Positions 10,918 to 25,200 of a stretch of DNA of 64,000 bases are shown here, in pieces. Both the position numbers and the translations under genes were made by a program. The stretch comes from Alitta virens. Its lineage: Eukaryota; Annelida; Polychaeta; Phyllodocida; Nereididae. Below the pieces are notes generated by a model. It saw only the letters and a program-made list of their open reading frames with translations, was not told the DNA's origin and did no database searches. The stretch covers positions 9,205,374-9,269,373 of the forward strand of contig OW028580.1 in assembly GCA_932294295.1 (NCBI GenBank). Direction: 5' to 3'. Numbering within the stretch: position 1 is the stretch's first letter; each line of letters starts with the position of its first letter.

Positions 10918-12746
10918 GATTTTATTGAACACTGAGTTTGACAATTCTGAAATGTTCGATCATTGAGTTTGACAATTCTGAGATGATCGATCATTGAGTC
11001 TTACTATTCTGAGTTGATCAGACATTCTGTTTGACCAATCTGAGTTAATCAAACATTCAGTCCAACCATTTTGGTTTGAATGAAAATTGAGTTTGACAAT
11101 TCTGAAATGTTCGATCATTGAGTCTGACTATTCTGAGTTGATCAGACATTCAGTATGACCATTCTGAATTAATCAAACATTGAGTCCAACCATTTTGGTT
11201 TGAATGAAAATTGAGTTTGACAATTCTGAAATGTTCGATCATTGAGTTTGACAATTCTGAGATGATCGATCATTGAGTCTGACTATTCTGAGTTGATCAG
11301 ACATTCTGTTTGACCAATCTGAGTTAATCAAACATTCAGTCCAACCATTTTGGTTTGATTGAAAATTGAGTTTGACAATTCTGAAATGTTCGATCATTGA
11401 GTTTGACTATTCTGATTTGGTCAAACATTCAGTATGACCATTCTGAATTAATCAAACATTGAGTCCAACCATTTTGGTTTGAATGAAAATTGAGTTTGAC
11501 AATTCTGAAATGTTCGATCATTGAGTTTGACAATTCTGAAATGTTCGATCATTGAGTTTGACTATTCTGATTTGGTCAAACATTTAGTATGACCATTCTG
11601 AGCTAATCAAACATTGAGTCCAACCATTTTGTTTTGAATGAAAATTGAGTTTGACAATTCTGAAATGTTCGATCATTGAGTTTGACTATTCTGAGTTGAT
11701 CAAACATTCAGTATGACCATTCTGAATTAATCAAACATTGAGTCCAACCATTTTGGTTTGAATGAAAATTGAGTTTGACAATTCTGAAATGTTCGATCAT
11801 TGAGTTTGACAATTCTGAGATGATCGATCATTGAGTCTGACTATTCTGAGTTGATCAAACATTCAGTATGACCATTCTGAGATAATCAAACATTGAGTCC
11901 AACCATTTTGGTTTGATTGAAAATTGAGTTTGACAATTCTGAAATGTTCGATCATTGAGTTTGACTATTCTGAGTTGATCAAACATTCAGTATGACCATT
12001 CTGAATTAATCAAACATTGAGTCCAACCATTTTGGTTTGAATGAAAATTGAGTTTGACAATTCTGAAATGTTCGATCATTGAGTTTGACAATTCTGAAAT
12101 GTTCGATCATTGAGTTTGACTATTCTGATTTGGTCAAACATTCAGTATGACCATTCTGAATTAATCAAACATTGAGTCCAACCATTTTGGTTTGAATGAA
12201 AATTGAGTTTGACAATTCTGAAATGTTCGATCATTGAGTTTGACAATTCTGAAATGTTCGATCATTGAGTTTGACTATTCTGATTTGGTCAAACATTTAG
12301 TATGACCATTCTGAGCTAATCAAACATTGAGTCCAACCATTTTGGTTTGAATGAAAATTGAGTTTGACAATTCTGAAATGTTCGATCATTGAGTTTGACT
12401 ATTCAGAGTTGATCAAACATTCAGTATGACCATTCTGAATTAATCAAACATTGTGTCCAACCATTTTGGTTTGAATGAAAATTCAGTTTGACAATTCTGA
12501 AATGTTCGATCATTGAGTTTGACTATTCTGATTTGGTCAAACATTTAGTATGACCATTCTGAGCTAATGAAACATTGAGTCCAACCATTTTGGTTTGAAT
12601 GAAAATTGAGTTTGACAATTCTGAAATGTTCGATCATTGAGTTTGACAATTCTGAGATGATCGATCATTGAGTCTGACTATTCTGAGTTGATCAAACATT
12701 CAGTATGACCATTCTGAGCTAATCAAACATTGAGTCCAACCATTTT
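10918..12746 (+). repeat. 1,829-bp unit (59-mer)
   Basis: Tag to tag 59 x 31. It shares the GTCTTAC marker (near 11000), TTTTGTTTTG (near 11630) and GTGTCCAACC (near 12452) with the other full units. A private TATTCAGAGTTG spelling appears near 12402, where other copies have TATTCTGAG. Confidence 0.87.
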
Positions 12747-14575
12747 GATTTTATTGAACACTGAGTTTGACAATTCTGAAATGTTCGATCATTGAGTTTG
12801 ACAATTCTGAGATGATCGATCATTGAGTCTTACTATTCTGAGTTGATCAGACATTCTGTTTGACCAATCTGAGTTAATCAAACATTCAGTCCAACCATTT
12901 TGGTTTGAATGAAAATTGAGTTTGACAATTCTGAAATGTTCGATCATTGAGTCTGACTATTCTGAGTTGATCAGACATTCAGTATGACCATTCTGAATTA
13001 ATCAAACATTGAGTCCAACCATTTTGGTTTGAATGAAAATTGAGTTTGACAATTCTGAAATGTTCGATCATTGAGTTTGACAATTCTGAGATGATCGATC
13101 ATTGAGTCTGACTATTCTGAGTTGATCAGACATTCTGTTTGACCAATCTGAGTTAATCAAACATTCAGTCCAACCATTTTGGTTTGATTGAAAATTGAGT
13201 TTGACAATTCTGAAATGTTCGATCATTGAGTTTGACTATTCTGATTTGGTCAAACATTCAGTATGACCATTCTGAATTAATCAAACATTGAGTCCAACCA
13301 TTTTGGTTTGAATGAAAATTGAGTTTGACAATTCTGAAATGTTCGATCATTGAGTTTGACAATTCTGAAATGTTCGATCATTGAGTTTGACTATTCTGAT
13401 TTGGTCAAACATTTAGTATGACCATTCTGAGCTAATCAAACATTGAGTCCAACCATTTTGTTTTGAATGAAAATTGAGTTTGACAATTCTGAAATGTTCG
13501 ATCATTGAGTTTGACTATTCTGAGTTGATCAAACATTCAGTATGACCATTCTGAATTAATCAAACATTGAGTCCAACCATTTTGGTTTGAATGAAAATTG
13601 AGTTTGACAATTCTGAAATGTTCGATCATTGAGTTTGACAATTCTGAGATGATCGATCATTGAGTCTGACTATTCTGAGTTGATCAAACATTCAGTATGA
13701 CCATTCTGAGATAATCAAACATTGAGTCCAACCATTTTGGTTTGATTGAAAATTGAGTTTGACAATTCTGAAATGTTCGATCATTGAGTTTGACTATTCT
13801 GAGTTGATCAAACATTCAGTATGACCATTCTGAATTAATCAAACATTGAGTCCAACCATTTTGGTTTGAATGAAAATTGAGTTTGACAATTCTGAAATGT
13901 TCGATCATTGAGTTTGACAATTCTGAAATGTTCGATCATTGAGTTTGACTATTCTGATTTGGTCAAACATTCAGTATGACCATTCTGAATTAATCAAACA
14001 TTGAGTCCAACCATTTTGGTTTGAATGAAAATTGAGTTTGACAATTCTGAAATGTTCGATCATTGAGTTTGACAATTCTGAAATGTTCGATCATTGAGTT
14101 TGACTATTCTGATTTGGTCAAACATTTAGTATGACCATTCTGAGCTAATCAAACATTGAGTCCAACCATTTTGGTTTGAATGAAAATTGAGTTTGACAAT
14201 TCTGAAATGTTCGATCATTGAGTTTGACTATTCTGAGTTGATCAAACATTCAGTATGACCATTCTGAATTAATCAAACATTGTGTCCAACCATTTTGGTT
14301 TGAATGAAAATTCAGTTTGACAATTCTGAAATGTTCGATCATTGAGTTTGACTATTCTGATTTGGTCAAACATTTAGTATGACCATTCTGAGCTAATGAA
14401 ACATTGAGTCCAACCATTTTGGTTTGAATGAAAATTGAGTTTGACAATTCTGAAATGTTCGATCATTGAGTTTGACAATTCTGAGATGATCGATCATTGA
14501 GTCTGACTATTCTGAGTTGATCAAACATTCAGTATGACCATTCTGAGCTAATCAAACATTGAGTCCCACCATTTT
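12747..14575 (+). repeat. 1,829-bp unit (59-mer)
   Basis: Directly follows the previous unit, again 59 x 31, with the same internal markers (GTCTTAC near 12828, TTTTGTTTTG near 13456, GTGTCCAACC near 14281). It ends at a tag of the GTCCCACC spelling, as does the unit starting at 8562. Confidence 0.87.
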
Positions 14576-15102
14576 GATTTTATTGAACACTGAGTTTGAC
14601 AATTCTGAAATGTTCGATCATTGAGTTTGACAATTCTGATTTGGTCAAACATTTAGTATGACCATTCTGAGCTAATCAAACATTGAGTCCAACCATTTTG
14701 GTTTGAATGAAAATTGAGTTTGACAATTCTGAAATGTTCGATCATTGAGTTTGACTATTCTGAGTTGATCAAACATTCAGTATGACCATTCTGAATTAAT
14801 CAAACATTGTGTCCAACCATTTTGGTTTGAATGAAAATTCAGTTTGACAATTCTGAAATGTTCGATCATTGAGTTTGACTATTCTGATTTGGTCAAACAT
14901 TTAGTATGACCATTCTGAGCTAATGAAACATTGAGTCCAACCATTTTGGTTTGAATGAAAATTGAGTTTGACAATTCTGAAATGTTCGATCATTGAGTTT
15001 GACAATTCTGAGATGATCGATCATTGAGTCTGACTATTCTGAGTTGATCAAACATTCAGTATGACCATTCTGAGCTAATCAAACATTGAGTCCAACCATT
15101 TT
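14576..15102 (+). repeat. 527-bp partial unit (17-mer)
   Basis: Second 527-bp unit, 4,185 bp (135 x 31) after the first. It has the same GTCCCACC tag and the same chimeric D/H monomer (14621-14651), so it was copied together with its surroundings and did not arise independently. Confidence 0.85.
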
Positions 15103-16652
15103 GATTTTATTGAACACTGAGTTTGACAATTCTGAAATGTTCGATCATTGAGTTTGACAATTCTGAGATGATCGATCATTGAGTCTTACTATTCTGAGTT
15201 GATCAGACATTCTGTTTGACCAATCTGAGTTAATCAAACATTCAGTCCAACCATTTTGGTTTGAATGAAAATTGAGTTTGACAATTCTGAAATGTTCGAT
15301 CATTGAGTCTGACTATTCTGAGTTGATCAGACATTCAGTATGACCATTCTGAATTAATCAAACATTGAGTCCAACCATTTTGGTTTGAATGAAAATTGAG
15401 TTTGACAATTCTGAAATGTTCGATCATTGAGTTTGACAATTCTGAGATGATCGATCATTGAGTCTGACTATTCTGAGTTGATCAGACATTCTGTTTGACC
15501 AATCTGAGTTAATCAAACATTCAGTCCAACCATTTTGGTTTGATTGAAAATTGAGTTTGACAATTCTGAAATGTTCGATCATTGAGTTTGACTATTCTGA
15601 TTTGGTCAAACATTCAGTATGACCATTCTGAATTAATCAAACATTGAGTCCAACCATTTTGGTTTGAATGAAAATTGAGTTTGACAATTCTGAAATGTTC
15701 GATCATTGAGTTTGACAATTCTGAAATGTTCGATCATTGAGTTTGACTATTCTGATTTGGTCAAACATTTAGTATGACCATTCTGAGCTAATCAAACATT
15801 GAGTCCAACCATTTTGTTTTGAATGAAAATTGAGTTTGACAATTCTGAAATGTTCGATCATTGAGTTTGACTATTCTGAGTTGATCAAACATTCAGTATG
15901 ACCATTCTGAATTAATCAAACATTGAGTCCAACCATTTTGGTTTGAATGAAAATTGAGTTTGACAATTCTGAAATGTTCGATCATTGAGTTTGACAATTC
16001 TGAGATGATCGATCATTGAGTCTGACTATTCTGAGTTGATCAAACATTCAGTATGACCATTCTGAGATAATCAAACATTGAGTCCAACCATTTTGGTTTG
16101 ATTGAAAATTGAGTTTGACAATTCTGAAATGTTCGATCATTGAGTTTGACAATTCTGAAATGTTCGATCATTGAGTTTGACTATTCTGATTTGGTCAAAC
16201 ATTTAGTATGACCATTCTGAGCTAATCAAACATTGAGTCCAACCATTTTGGTTTGAATGAAAATTGAGTTTGACAATTCTGAAATGTTCGATCATTGAGT
16301 TTGACTATTCTGAGTTGATCAAACATTCAGTATGACCATTCTGAATTAATCAAACATTGTGTCCAACCATTTTGGTTTGAATGAAAATTCAGTTTGACAA
16401 TTCTGAAATGTTCGATCATTGAGTTTGACTATTCTGATTTGGTCAAACATTTAGTATGACCATTCTGAGCTAATGAAACATTGAGTCCAACCATTTTGGT
16501 TTGAATGAAAATTGAGTTTGACAATTCTGAAATGTTCGATCATTGAGTTTGACAATTCTGAGATGATCGATCATTGAGTCTGACTATTCTGAGTTGATCA
16601 AACATTCAGTATGACCATTCTGAGCTAATCAAACATTGAGTCCCACCATTTT
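15103..16652 (+). repeat. 1,550-bp unit (50-mer, 279-bp deletion form)
   Basis: Tag-to-tag length is 50 x 31, exactly 279 bp (9 monomers) shorter than the full 1,829-bp unit. The loss lies near 16,140-16,150. A B-like unit and C are followed at once by a second C and H, where the full unit has C-I-A-B-C-C-H-A-B-C-C-H (compare 13,730-14,130). The break falls within C monomers and keeps the reading register of the repeat. Confidence 0.85.
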
Positions 16653-17179
16653 GATTTTATTGAACACTGAGTTTGACAATTCTGAAATGTTCGATCATTG
16701 AGTTTGACAATTCTGATTTGGTCAAACATTTAGTATGACCATTCTGAGCTAATCAAACATTGAGTCCAACCATTTTGGTTTGAATGAAAATTGAGTTTGA
16801 CAATTCTGAAATGTTCGATCATTGAGTTTGACTATTCTGAGTTGATCAAACATTCAGTATGACCATTCTGAATTAATCAAACATTGTGTCCAACCATTTT
16901 GGTTTGAATGAAAATTCAGTTTGACAATTCTGAAATGTTCGATCATTGAGTTTGACTATTCTGATTTGGTCAAACATTTAGTATGACCATTCTGAGCTAA
17001 TGAAACATTGAGTCCAACCATTTTGGTTTGAATGAAAATTGAGTTTGACAATTCTGAAATGTTCGATCATTGAGTTTGACAATTCTGAGATGATCGATCA
17101 TTGAGTCTGACTATTCTGAGTTGATCAAACATTCAGTATGACCATTCTGAGCTAATCAAACATTGAGTCCAACCATTTT
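16653..17179 (+). repeat. 527-bp partial unit (17-mer)
   Basis: Third 527-bp unit, with the GTCCCACC tag and a chimeric D/H monomer at 16698-16728. It follows the 1,550-bp unit, so the three partial units share one origin. Confidence 0.85.
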
Positions 17180-19008
17180 GATTTTATTGAACACTGAGTT
17201 TGACAATTCTGAAATGTTCGATCATTGAGTTTGACAATTCTGAGATGATCGATCATTGAGTCTTACTATTCTGAGTTGATCAGACATTCTGTTTGACCAA
17301 TCTGAGTTAATCAAACATTCAGTCCAACCATTTTGGTTTGAATGAAAATTGAGTTTGACAATTCTGAAATGTTCGATCATTGAGTCTGACTATTCTGAGT
17401 TGATCAGACATTCAGTATGACCATTCTGAATTAATCAAACATTGAGTCCAACCATTTTGGTTTGAATGAAAATTGAGTTTGACAATTCTGAAATGTTCGA
17501 TCATTGAGTTTGACAATTCTGAGATGATCGATCATTGAGTCTGACTATTCTGAGTTGATCAGACATTCTGTTTGACCAATCTGAGTTAATCAAACATTCA
17601 GTCCAACCATTTTGGTTTGATTGAAAATTGAGTTTGACAATTCTGAAATGTTCGATCATTGAGTTTGACTATTCTGATTTGGTCAAACATTCAGTATGAC
17701 CATTCTGAATTAATCAAACATTGAGTCCAACCATTTTGGTTTGAATGAAAATTGAGTTTGACAATTCTGAAATGTTCGATCATTGAGTTTGACAATTCTG
17801 AAATGTTCGATCATTGAGTTTGACTATTCTGATTTGGTCAAACATTTAGTATGACCATTCTGAGCTAATCAAACATTGAGTCCAACCATTTTGTTTTGAA
17901 TGAAAATTGAGTTTGACAATTCTGAAATGTTCGATCATTGAGTTTGACTATTCTGAGTTGATCAAACATTCAGTATGACCATTCTGAATTAATCAAACAT
18001 TGAGTCCAACCATTTTGGTTTGAATGAAAATTGAGTTTGACAATTCTGAAATGTTCGATCATTGAGTTTGACAATTCTGAGATGATCGATCATTGAGTCT
18101 GACTATTCTGAGTTGATCAAACATTCAGTATGACCATTCTGAGATAATCAAACATTGAGTCCAACCATTTTGGTTTGATTGAAAATTGAGTTTGACAATT
18201 CTGAAATGTTCGATCATTGAGTTTGACTATTCTGAGTTGATCAAACATTCAGTATGACCATTCTGAATTAATCAAACATTGAGTCCAACCATTTTGGTTT
18301 GAATGAAAATTGAGTTTGACAATTCTGAAATGTTCGATCATTGAGTTTGACAATTCTGAAATGTTCGATCATTGAGTTTGACTATTCTGATTTGGTCAAA
18401 CATTCAGTATGACCATTCTGAATTAATCAAACATTGAGTCCAACCATTTTGGTTTGAATGAAAATTGAGTTTGACAATTCTGAAATGTTCGATCATTGAG
18501 TTTGACAATTCTGAAATGTTCGATCATTGAGTTTGACTATTCTGATTTGGTCAAACATTTAGTATGACCATTCTGAGCTAATCAAACATTGAGTCCAACC
18601 ATTTTGGTTTGAATGAAAATTGAGTTTGACAATTCTGAAATGTTCGATCATTGAGTTTGACTATTCTGAGTTGATCAAACATTCAGTATGACCATTCTGA
18701 ATTAATCAAACATTGTGTCCAACCATTTTGGTTTGAATGAAAATTCAGTTTGACAATTCTGAAATGTTCGATCATTGAGTTTGACTATTCTGATTTGGTC
18801 AAACATTTAGTATGACCATTCTGAGCTAATGAAACATTGAGTCCAACCATTTTGGTTTGAATGAAAATTGAGTTTGACAATTCTGAAATGTTCGATCATT
18901 GAGTTTGACAATTCTGAGATGATCGATCATTGAGTCTGACTATTCTGAGTTGATCAAACATTCAGTATGACCATTCTGAGCTAATCAAACATTGAGTCCC
19001 ACCATTTT
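17180..19008 (+). repeat. 1,829-bp unit (59-mer)
   Basis: Full-length unit, 59 x 31, ending at a GTCCCACC tag. It matches the unit at 26598-28426 at an offset of 9,418. It is the last of the run of tagged 1,829/527-bp units in this part of the array. Confidence 0.87.
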
Positions 19009-22000
19009 GATTTTATTGAACACTGAGTTTGACAATTCTGAAATGTTCGATCATTGAGTTTGACAATTCTGAGATGATCGATCATTGAGTCTTACTATTC
19101 TGAGTTGATCAGACATTCTGTTTGACCAATCTGAGTTAATCAAACATTCAGTCCAACCATTTTGGTTTGAATGAAAATTGAGTTTGACAATTCTGAAATG
19201 TTCGATCATTGAGTCTGACTATTCTGAGTTGATCAGACATTCAGTATGACCATTCTGAATTAATCAAACATTGAGTCCAACCATTTTGGTTTGAATGAAA
19301 ATTGAGTTTGACAATTCTGAAATGTTCGATCATTGAGTTTGACAATTCTGAGATGATCGATCATTGAGTCTGACTATTCTGAGTTGATCAGACATTCTGT
19401 TTGACCAATCTGAGTTAATCAAACATTCAGTCCAACCATTTTGGTTTGATTGGAAATTGAGTTTGACAATTCTGAAATGTTCGATCATTGAGTTTGACTA
19501 TTCTGATTTGGTCAAACATTCAGTATGACCATTCTGAATTAATCAAACATTGAGTCCAACCATTTTGGTTTGAATGAAAATTGAGTTTGACAATTCTGAA
19601 ATGTTCGATCATTGAGTTTGACAATTCTGAAATGTTCGATCATTGAGTTTGACTATTCTGATTTGGTCAAACATTTAGTATGACCATTCTGAGCTAATCA
19701 AACATTGAGTCCAACCATTTTGTTTTGAATGAAAATTGAGTTTGACAATTCTGAAATGTTCGATCATTGAGTTTGACTATTCTGAGTTGATCAAACATTC
19801 AGTATGACCATTCTGAATTAATCAAACATTCAGTATGACCATTCTGAGATAATCAAACATTGAGTCCAACCATTTTGGTTTGATTGAAAATTGAGTTTGA
19901 CAATTCTGAAATGTTCGATCATTGAGTTTGACTATTCTGAGTTGATCAAACATTCAGTATGACCATTCTGAATTAATCAAACATTGAGTCCAACCATTTT
20001 GGTTTGAATGAAAATTGAGTTTGACAATTCTGAAATGTTCGATCATTGAGTTTGACAATTCTGAGATGATCGATCATTGAGTCTGACTATTCTGAGTTGA
20101 TCAGACATTCTGTTTGACCAATCTGAGTTAATCAAACATTCAGTCCAACCATTTTGGTTTGATTGAAAATTGAGTTTGACAATTCTGAAATGTTCGATCA
20201 TTGAGTTTGACTATTCTGATTTGGTCAAACATTCAGTATGACCATTCTGAATTAATCAAACATTGAGTTCAACCATTTTGGTTTGAATGAAAATTGAGTT
20301 TGACAATTCTGAAATGTTCGATCATTGAGTTTGACAATTCTGAAATGTTCGATCATTGAGTTTGACTATTCTGATTTGGTCAAACATTTAGTATGACCAT
20401 TCTGAGCTAATCAAACATTGAGTCCAACCATTTTGTTTTGAATGAAAATTGAGTTTGACAATTCTGAAATGTTCGATCATTGAGTTTGACTATTCTGAGT
20501 TGATCAAACATTCAGTATGACCATTCTGAATTAATCAAACATTGAGTCCAACCATTTTGGTTTGAATGAAAATTGAGTTTGACAATTCTGAAATGTTCGA
20601 TCATTGAGTTTGACAATTCTGAGATGATCGATCATTGAGTCTGACTATTCTGAGTTGATCAAACATTCAGTATGACCATTCTGAGATAATCAAACATTGA
20701 GTCCAACCATTTTGGTTTGATTGAAAATTGAGTTTGACAATTCTGAAATGTTCGATCATTGAGTTTGACTATTCTGATTCGGTCAAACATTCAGTATGAC
20801 CATTCTGAGATAATCAAACATTGAGTCCAACCATTTTGGTTTGAATGAAAATTGAGTTTGACAATTCTGAAATGTTCGATCATTGAGTTTGACAATTCTG
20901 AAATGTTCGATCATTGAGTTTGACTATTCTGATTTGGTCAAACATTTAGTATGACCATTCTGAGCTAATCAAACATTGAGTCCAACCATTTTGGTTTGAA
21001 TGAAAATTGAGTTTGACAATTCTGAAATGTTCGATCATTGAGTTTGACTATTCTGATTCGGTCAAACATTCAGTATGACCATTCTGAGATAATCAAACAT
21101 TGAGTCCAACCATTTTGGTTTGAATGAAAATTGAGTTTGACAATTCTGAAATGTTCGATCATTGAGTTTGACTATTCTGAGTTGATCAAACATTCAGTAT
21201 GACCATTCTGAATTAATCAAACATTGAGTCCAACCATTTTGGTTTGAATGAAAATTGAGTTTGACAATTCTGAAATGTTCGATCATTGAGTTTGACAATT
21301 CTGAAATGTTCGATCATTGAGTTTGACAATTCTGAGATGATCGATCATTGAGTCTGACTATTCTGAGTTGATCAGACATTCTGTTTGACCAATCTGAGTT
21401 AATCAAACATTCAGTCCAACCATTTTGGTTTGATTGAAAATTGAGTTTGGCAATTCTGAAATGTTCGATCATTGAGTTTGACTATACAGATTTGGTCAAA
21501 CATTCAGTATGACCATTCTGAATTAATCAAACATTGAGTCCAACCATTTTGGTTTGAATGAAAATTGAGTTTGACAATTCTGAAATGTTCGATCATTGAG
21601 TTTGACAATTCTGAAATGTTCGATCATTGAGTTTGACTATTCTGATTTGGTCAAACATTCAGTATGACCATTCTGAATTAATCAAACATTGAGTCCAACC
21701 ATTTTGGTTTGAATGAAAATTGAGTTTGACAATTCTGAAATGTTCGATCATTGAGTTTGACAATTCTGAAATGTTCGATCATTGAGTTTGACTATTCTGA
21801 TTTGGTCAAACATTTAGTATGACCATTCTGAGCTAATCAAACATTGAGTCCAACCATTTTGGTTTGAATGAAAATTGAGTTTGACAATTCTGAAATGTTC
21901 GATCATTGAGTTTGACTATTCTGAGTTGATCAAACATTCAGTATGACCATTCTGAATTAATCAAACATTGTGTCCAACCATTTTGGTTTGAATGAAAATT

Positions 22001-22184
22001 CAGTTTGACAATTCTGAAATGTTCGATCATTGAGTTTGACTATTCTGATTTGGTCAAACATTTAGTATGACCATTCTGAGCTAATGAAACATTGAGTCCA
22101 ACCATTTTGGTTTGAATGAAAATTGAGTTTGAAAATTCTGAAATGTTCGATCATTGAGTTTGACAATTCTGAGATGATCGATCA
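19009..22184 (+). repeat. Segment S, copy 1 (with a 124-bp deletion)
   Basis: Matches 28,427-31,726: offset 9,418 up to about 19.82 kb, then 9,542 afterwards. The 124-bp shift is a loss of four monomers in this copy (see 19798-19859). Shared rare spellings include TTTGATTGGAAATTG (19451 and 28869), TTTGGCAATTC (near 21448), TATACAGATTTGG (21484) and TTGAAAATTCTG (22129). Homology stops at 22,184-22,190. Confidence 0.87.
19798..19859 (+). other. Direct A-A junction (124-bp deletion point)
   Basis: Two A-type monomers stand side by side (GAATTAATC form at 19798-19828, then GAGATAATC form at 19829-19859). I noticed no other direct A-A contact in the window. In the homologous stretch near 29,216-29,400 four monomers (B-C-D-E) separate them, which accounts for the 124-bp change of offset from 9,418 to 9,542. 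Confidence 0.88.
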
Positions 22185-22236
22185 TTGAGTTTGACTATTC
22201 TGATTCGGTCAAACATTCAGTATGACCATTCTGAGA

Positions 22237-25200
22237 TAATCAAACATTGAGTCCAACCATTTTGGTTTGAATGAAAATTGAGTTTGACAATTCTGAAATG
22301 TTCGATCATTGAGTTTGACTATTCTGAGTTGATCAAACATTCAGTAAGACCATTCTGAATTAATCAAACATTGAGTCCAACCATTTTGGTTTGAATGAAA
22401 ATTGAGTTTGACAATTCTGAAATGTTCGATCATTGAGTTTGACAATTCTGAGATGATCGATCATTGAGTCTGACTATTCTGAGTTGATCAGACATTCTGT
22501 TTGACCAATCTGAGTTAATCAAACATTCAGTCCAACCATTTTGGTTTGAATGAAAATTGAGTTTGACAATTCTGAAATGTTCGATCATTGAGTTTGACTA
22601 TTCTGATTTGGTCAAACATTCAGTATGACCATTCTGAATTAATCAAACATTGAGTCCAACCATTTTGGTTTGAATGAAAATTGAGTTTGACAATTCTGAA
22701 ATGTTCGATCATTGAGTTTGACAATTCTGAGATGATCGATCATTGAGTCTGACTATTCTGAGTTGATCAGACATTCTGTTTGACCAATCTGAGTTAATCA
22801 AACATTCAGTCCAACCATTTTGGTTTGATTGAAAATTGAGTTTGACAATTCTGAAATGTTCGATCATTGAGTTTGACTATTCTGATTTGGTCAAACATTC
22901 AGTATGACCATTCTGAATTAATCAAACATTGAGTTCAACCATTTTGGTTTGAATGAAAATTGAGTTTGACAATTCTGAAATGTTCGATCATTGAGTTTGA
23001 CAATTCTGAAATGTTCGATCATTGAGTTTGACTATTCTGATTTGGTCAAACATTTAGTATGACCATTCTGAGCTAATCAAACATTGAGTCCAACCATTTT
23101 GTTTTGAATGAAAATTGAGTTTGACAATTCTGAAATGTTCGATCATTGAGTTTGACTATTCTGAGTTGATCAAACATTCAGTATGACCATTCTGAATTAA
23201 TCAAACATTGAGTCCAACCATTTTGGTTTGAATGAAAATTGAGTTTGACAATTCTGAAATGTTCGATCATTGAGTTTGACAATTCTGAGATGATCGATCA
23301 TTGAGTCTGACTATTCTGAGTTGATCAAACATTCAGTATGACCATTCTGAGATAATCAAACATTGAGTCCAACCATTTTGGTTTGATTGAAAATTGAGTT
23401 TGACAATTCTGAAATGTTCGATCATTGAGTTTGACTATTCTGATTCGGTCAAACATTCAGTATGACCATTCTGAGATAATCAAACATTGAGTCCAACCAT
23501 TTTGGTTTGAATGAAAATTGAGTTTGACAATTCTGAAATGTTCGATCATTGAGTTTGACAATTCTGAGATGATCGATCATTGAGTCTGACTATTCTGAGT
23601 TGATCAGACATTCTGTTTGACCAATCTGAGTTAATCAAACATTCAGTCCAACCATTTTGGTTTGATTGAAAATTGAGTTTGACAATTCTGAAATGTTCGA
23701 TCATTGAGTTTGAATATTCTGATTTGGTCAAACATTCAGTATGACCATTCTGAATTAATCAAACATTGAGTCCAACCATTTTGGTTTGAATGAAAATTGA
23801 GTTTGACAATTCTGAAATGTTCGATCATTGAGTTTGACAATTCTGAAATGTTCGATCATTGAGTTTGACTATTCTGATTTGGTCAAACATTCAGTATGAC
23901 CATTCTGAATTAATCAAACATTGAGTCCAACCATTTTGGTTTGAATGAAAATTGAGTTTGACAATTCTGAAATGTTCGATCATTGAGTTTGACAATTCTG
24001 AGATGATCGATCATTGAGTCTGACTATTCTGAGTTGATCAGACATTCTGTTTGACCAATCTGAGTTAATCAAACATTCAGTCCAACCATTTTGGTTTGAT
24101 TGAAAATTGAGTTTGACAATTCTGAAATGTTCGATCATTGAGTTTGACTATTCTGATTCGGTCAAACATTCAGTATGACCATTCTGAGATAATCAAACAT
24201 TGAGTCCAACCATTTTGGTTTGAATGAAAATTGAGTTTCACAATTCTGAAATGTTCGATCATTGAGTTTGACTATTCTGAGTTGATCAAACATTCAGTAT
24301 GACCATTCTGAATTAATCAAACATTGAGTCCAACCATTTTGGTTTAAATGAAAATTGAGTTTGACAATTCTGAAATGTTCGATCATTGAGTTTGACAATT
24401 CTGAGATGATCGATCATTGAGACTGACTGAGTTGATCAGACATTCTGTTTGACCAATCTGAGTTAATCAAACATTCAGTCCAACCATTTTGGTTTGATTG
24501 AAAATTGAGTTTGACAATTCTGAAATGTTCGATCATTGAGTTTGACTATTCTGATTTGGTCAAACATTCAGTATGACCATTCTGAATTAATCAAACATTG
24601 AGTCCAACCATTTTGCATTGAATGAAAATTGAGTTTGACAATTCTGAAATGTTCGATCATTGAGTTTGACAATTCTGAAATGTTCGATCATTGAGTTTGA
24701 CTATTCTGATTTGGTCAAACATTTAGTATGACCATTCTGAGCTAATCAAACATTGAGTCCAACCATTTTTGTTTGAATGAAAATTCAGTTTGACAATTCT
24801 GAAATGTTCGGCCATTGAGTTTGACTATTCTGAGTTGATCAAACATTCAGTATGACCATTCTGAATTAATCAAACATTGAGTCCAACCATATTGGTTTGA
24901 ATGAAAATTGAGTTTGACAATTCTGAAATGTTCGATCATTGAGTTTGACAATTCTGAGATGATCGATCATTGAGTCTGACTATTCTGAGTTGATCAAACA
25001 TTCAGTATGACATTCTGAGATAATCATACATTGAGTCCAACCATTTTGGTTTGATTGAAAATTGAGTTTGACAATTCTGAAATGTTCGATCATTGAGTTT
25101 GACTATTCTGAGTTGATCAAACATTCAGTATGACCATTCTGAATAAATCAAACATTGAGTCCAACCATTTTGGTTTGAATGAAAATTGAGTTTGACAATT

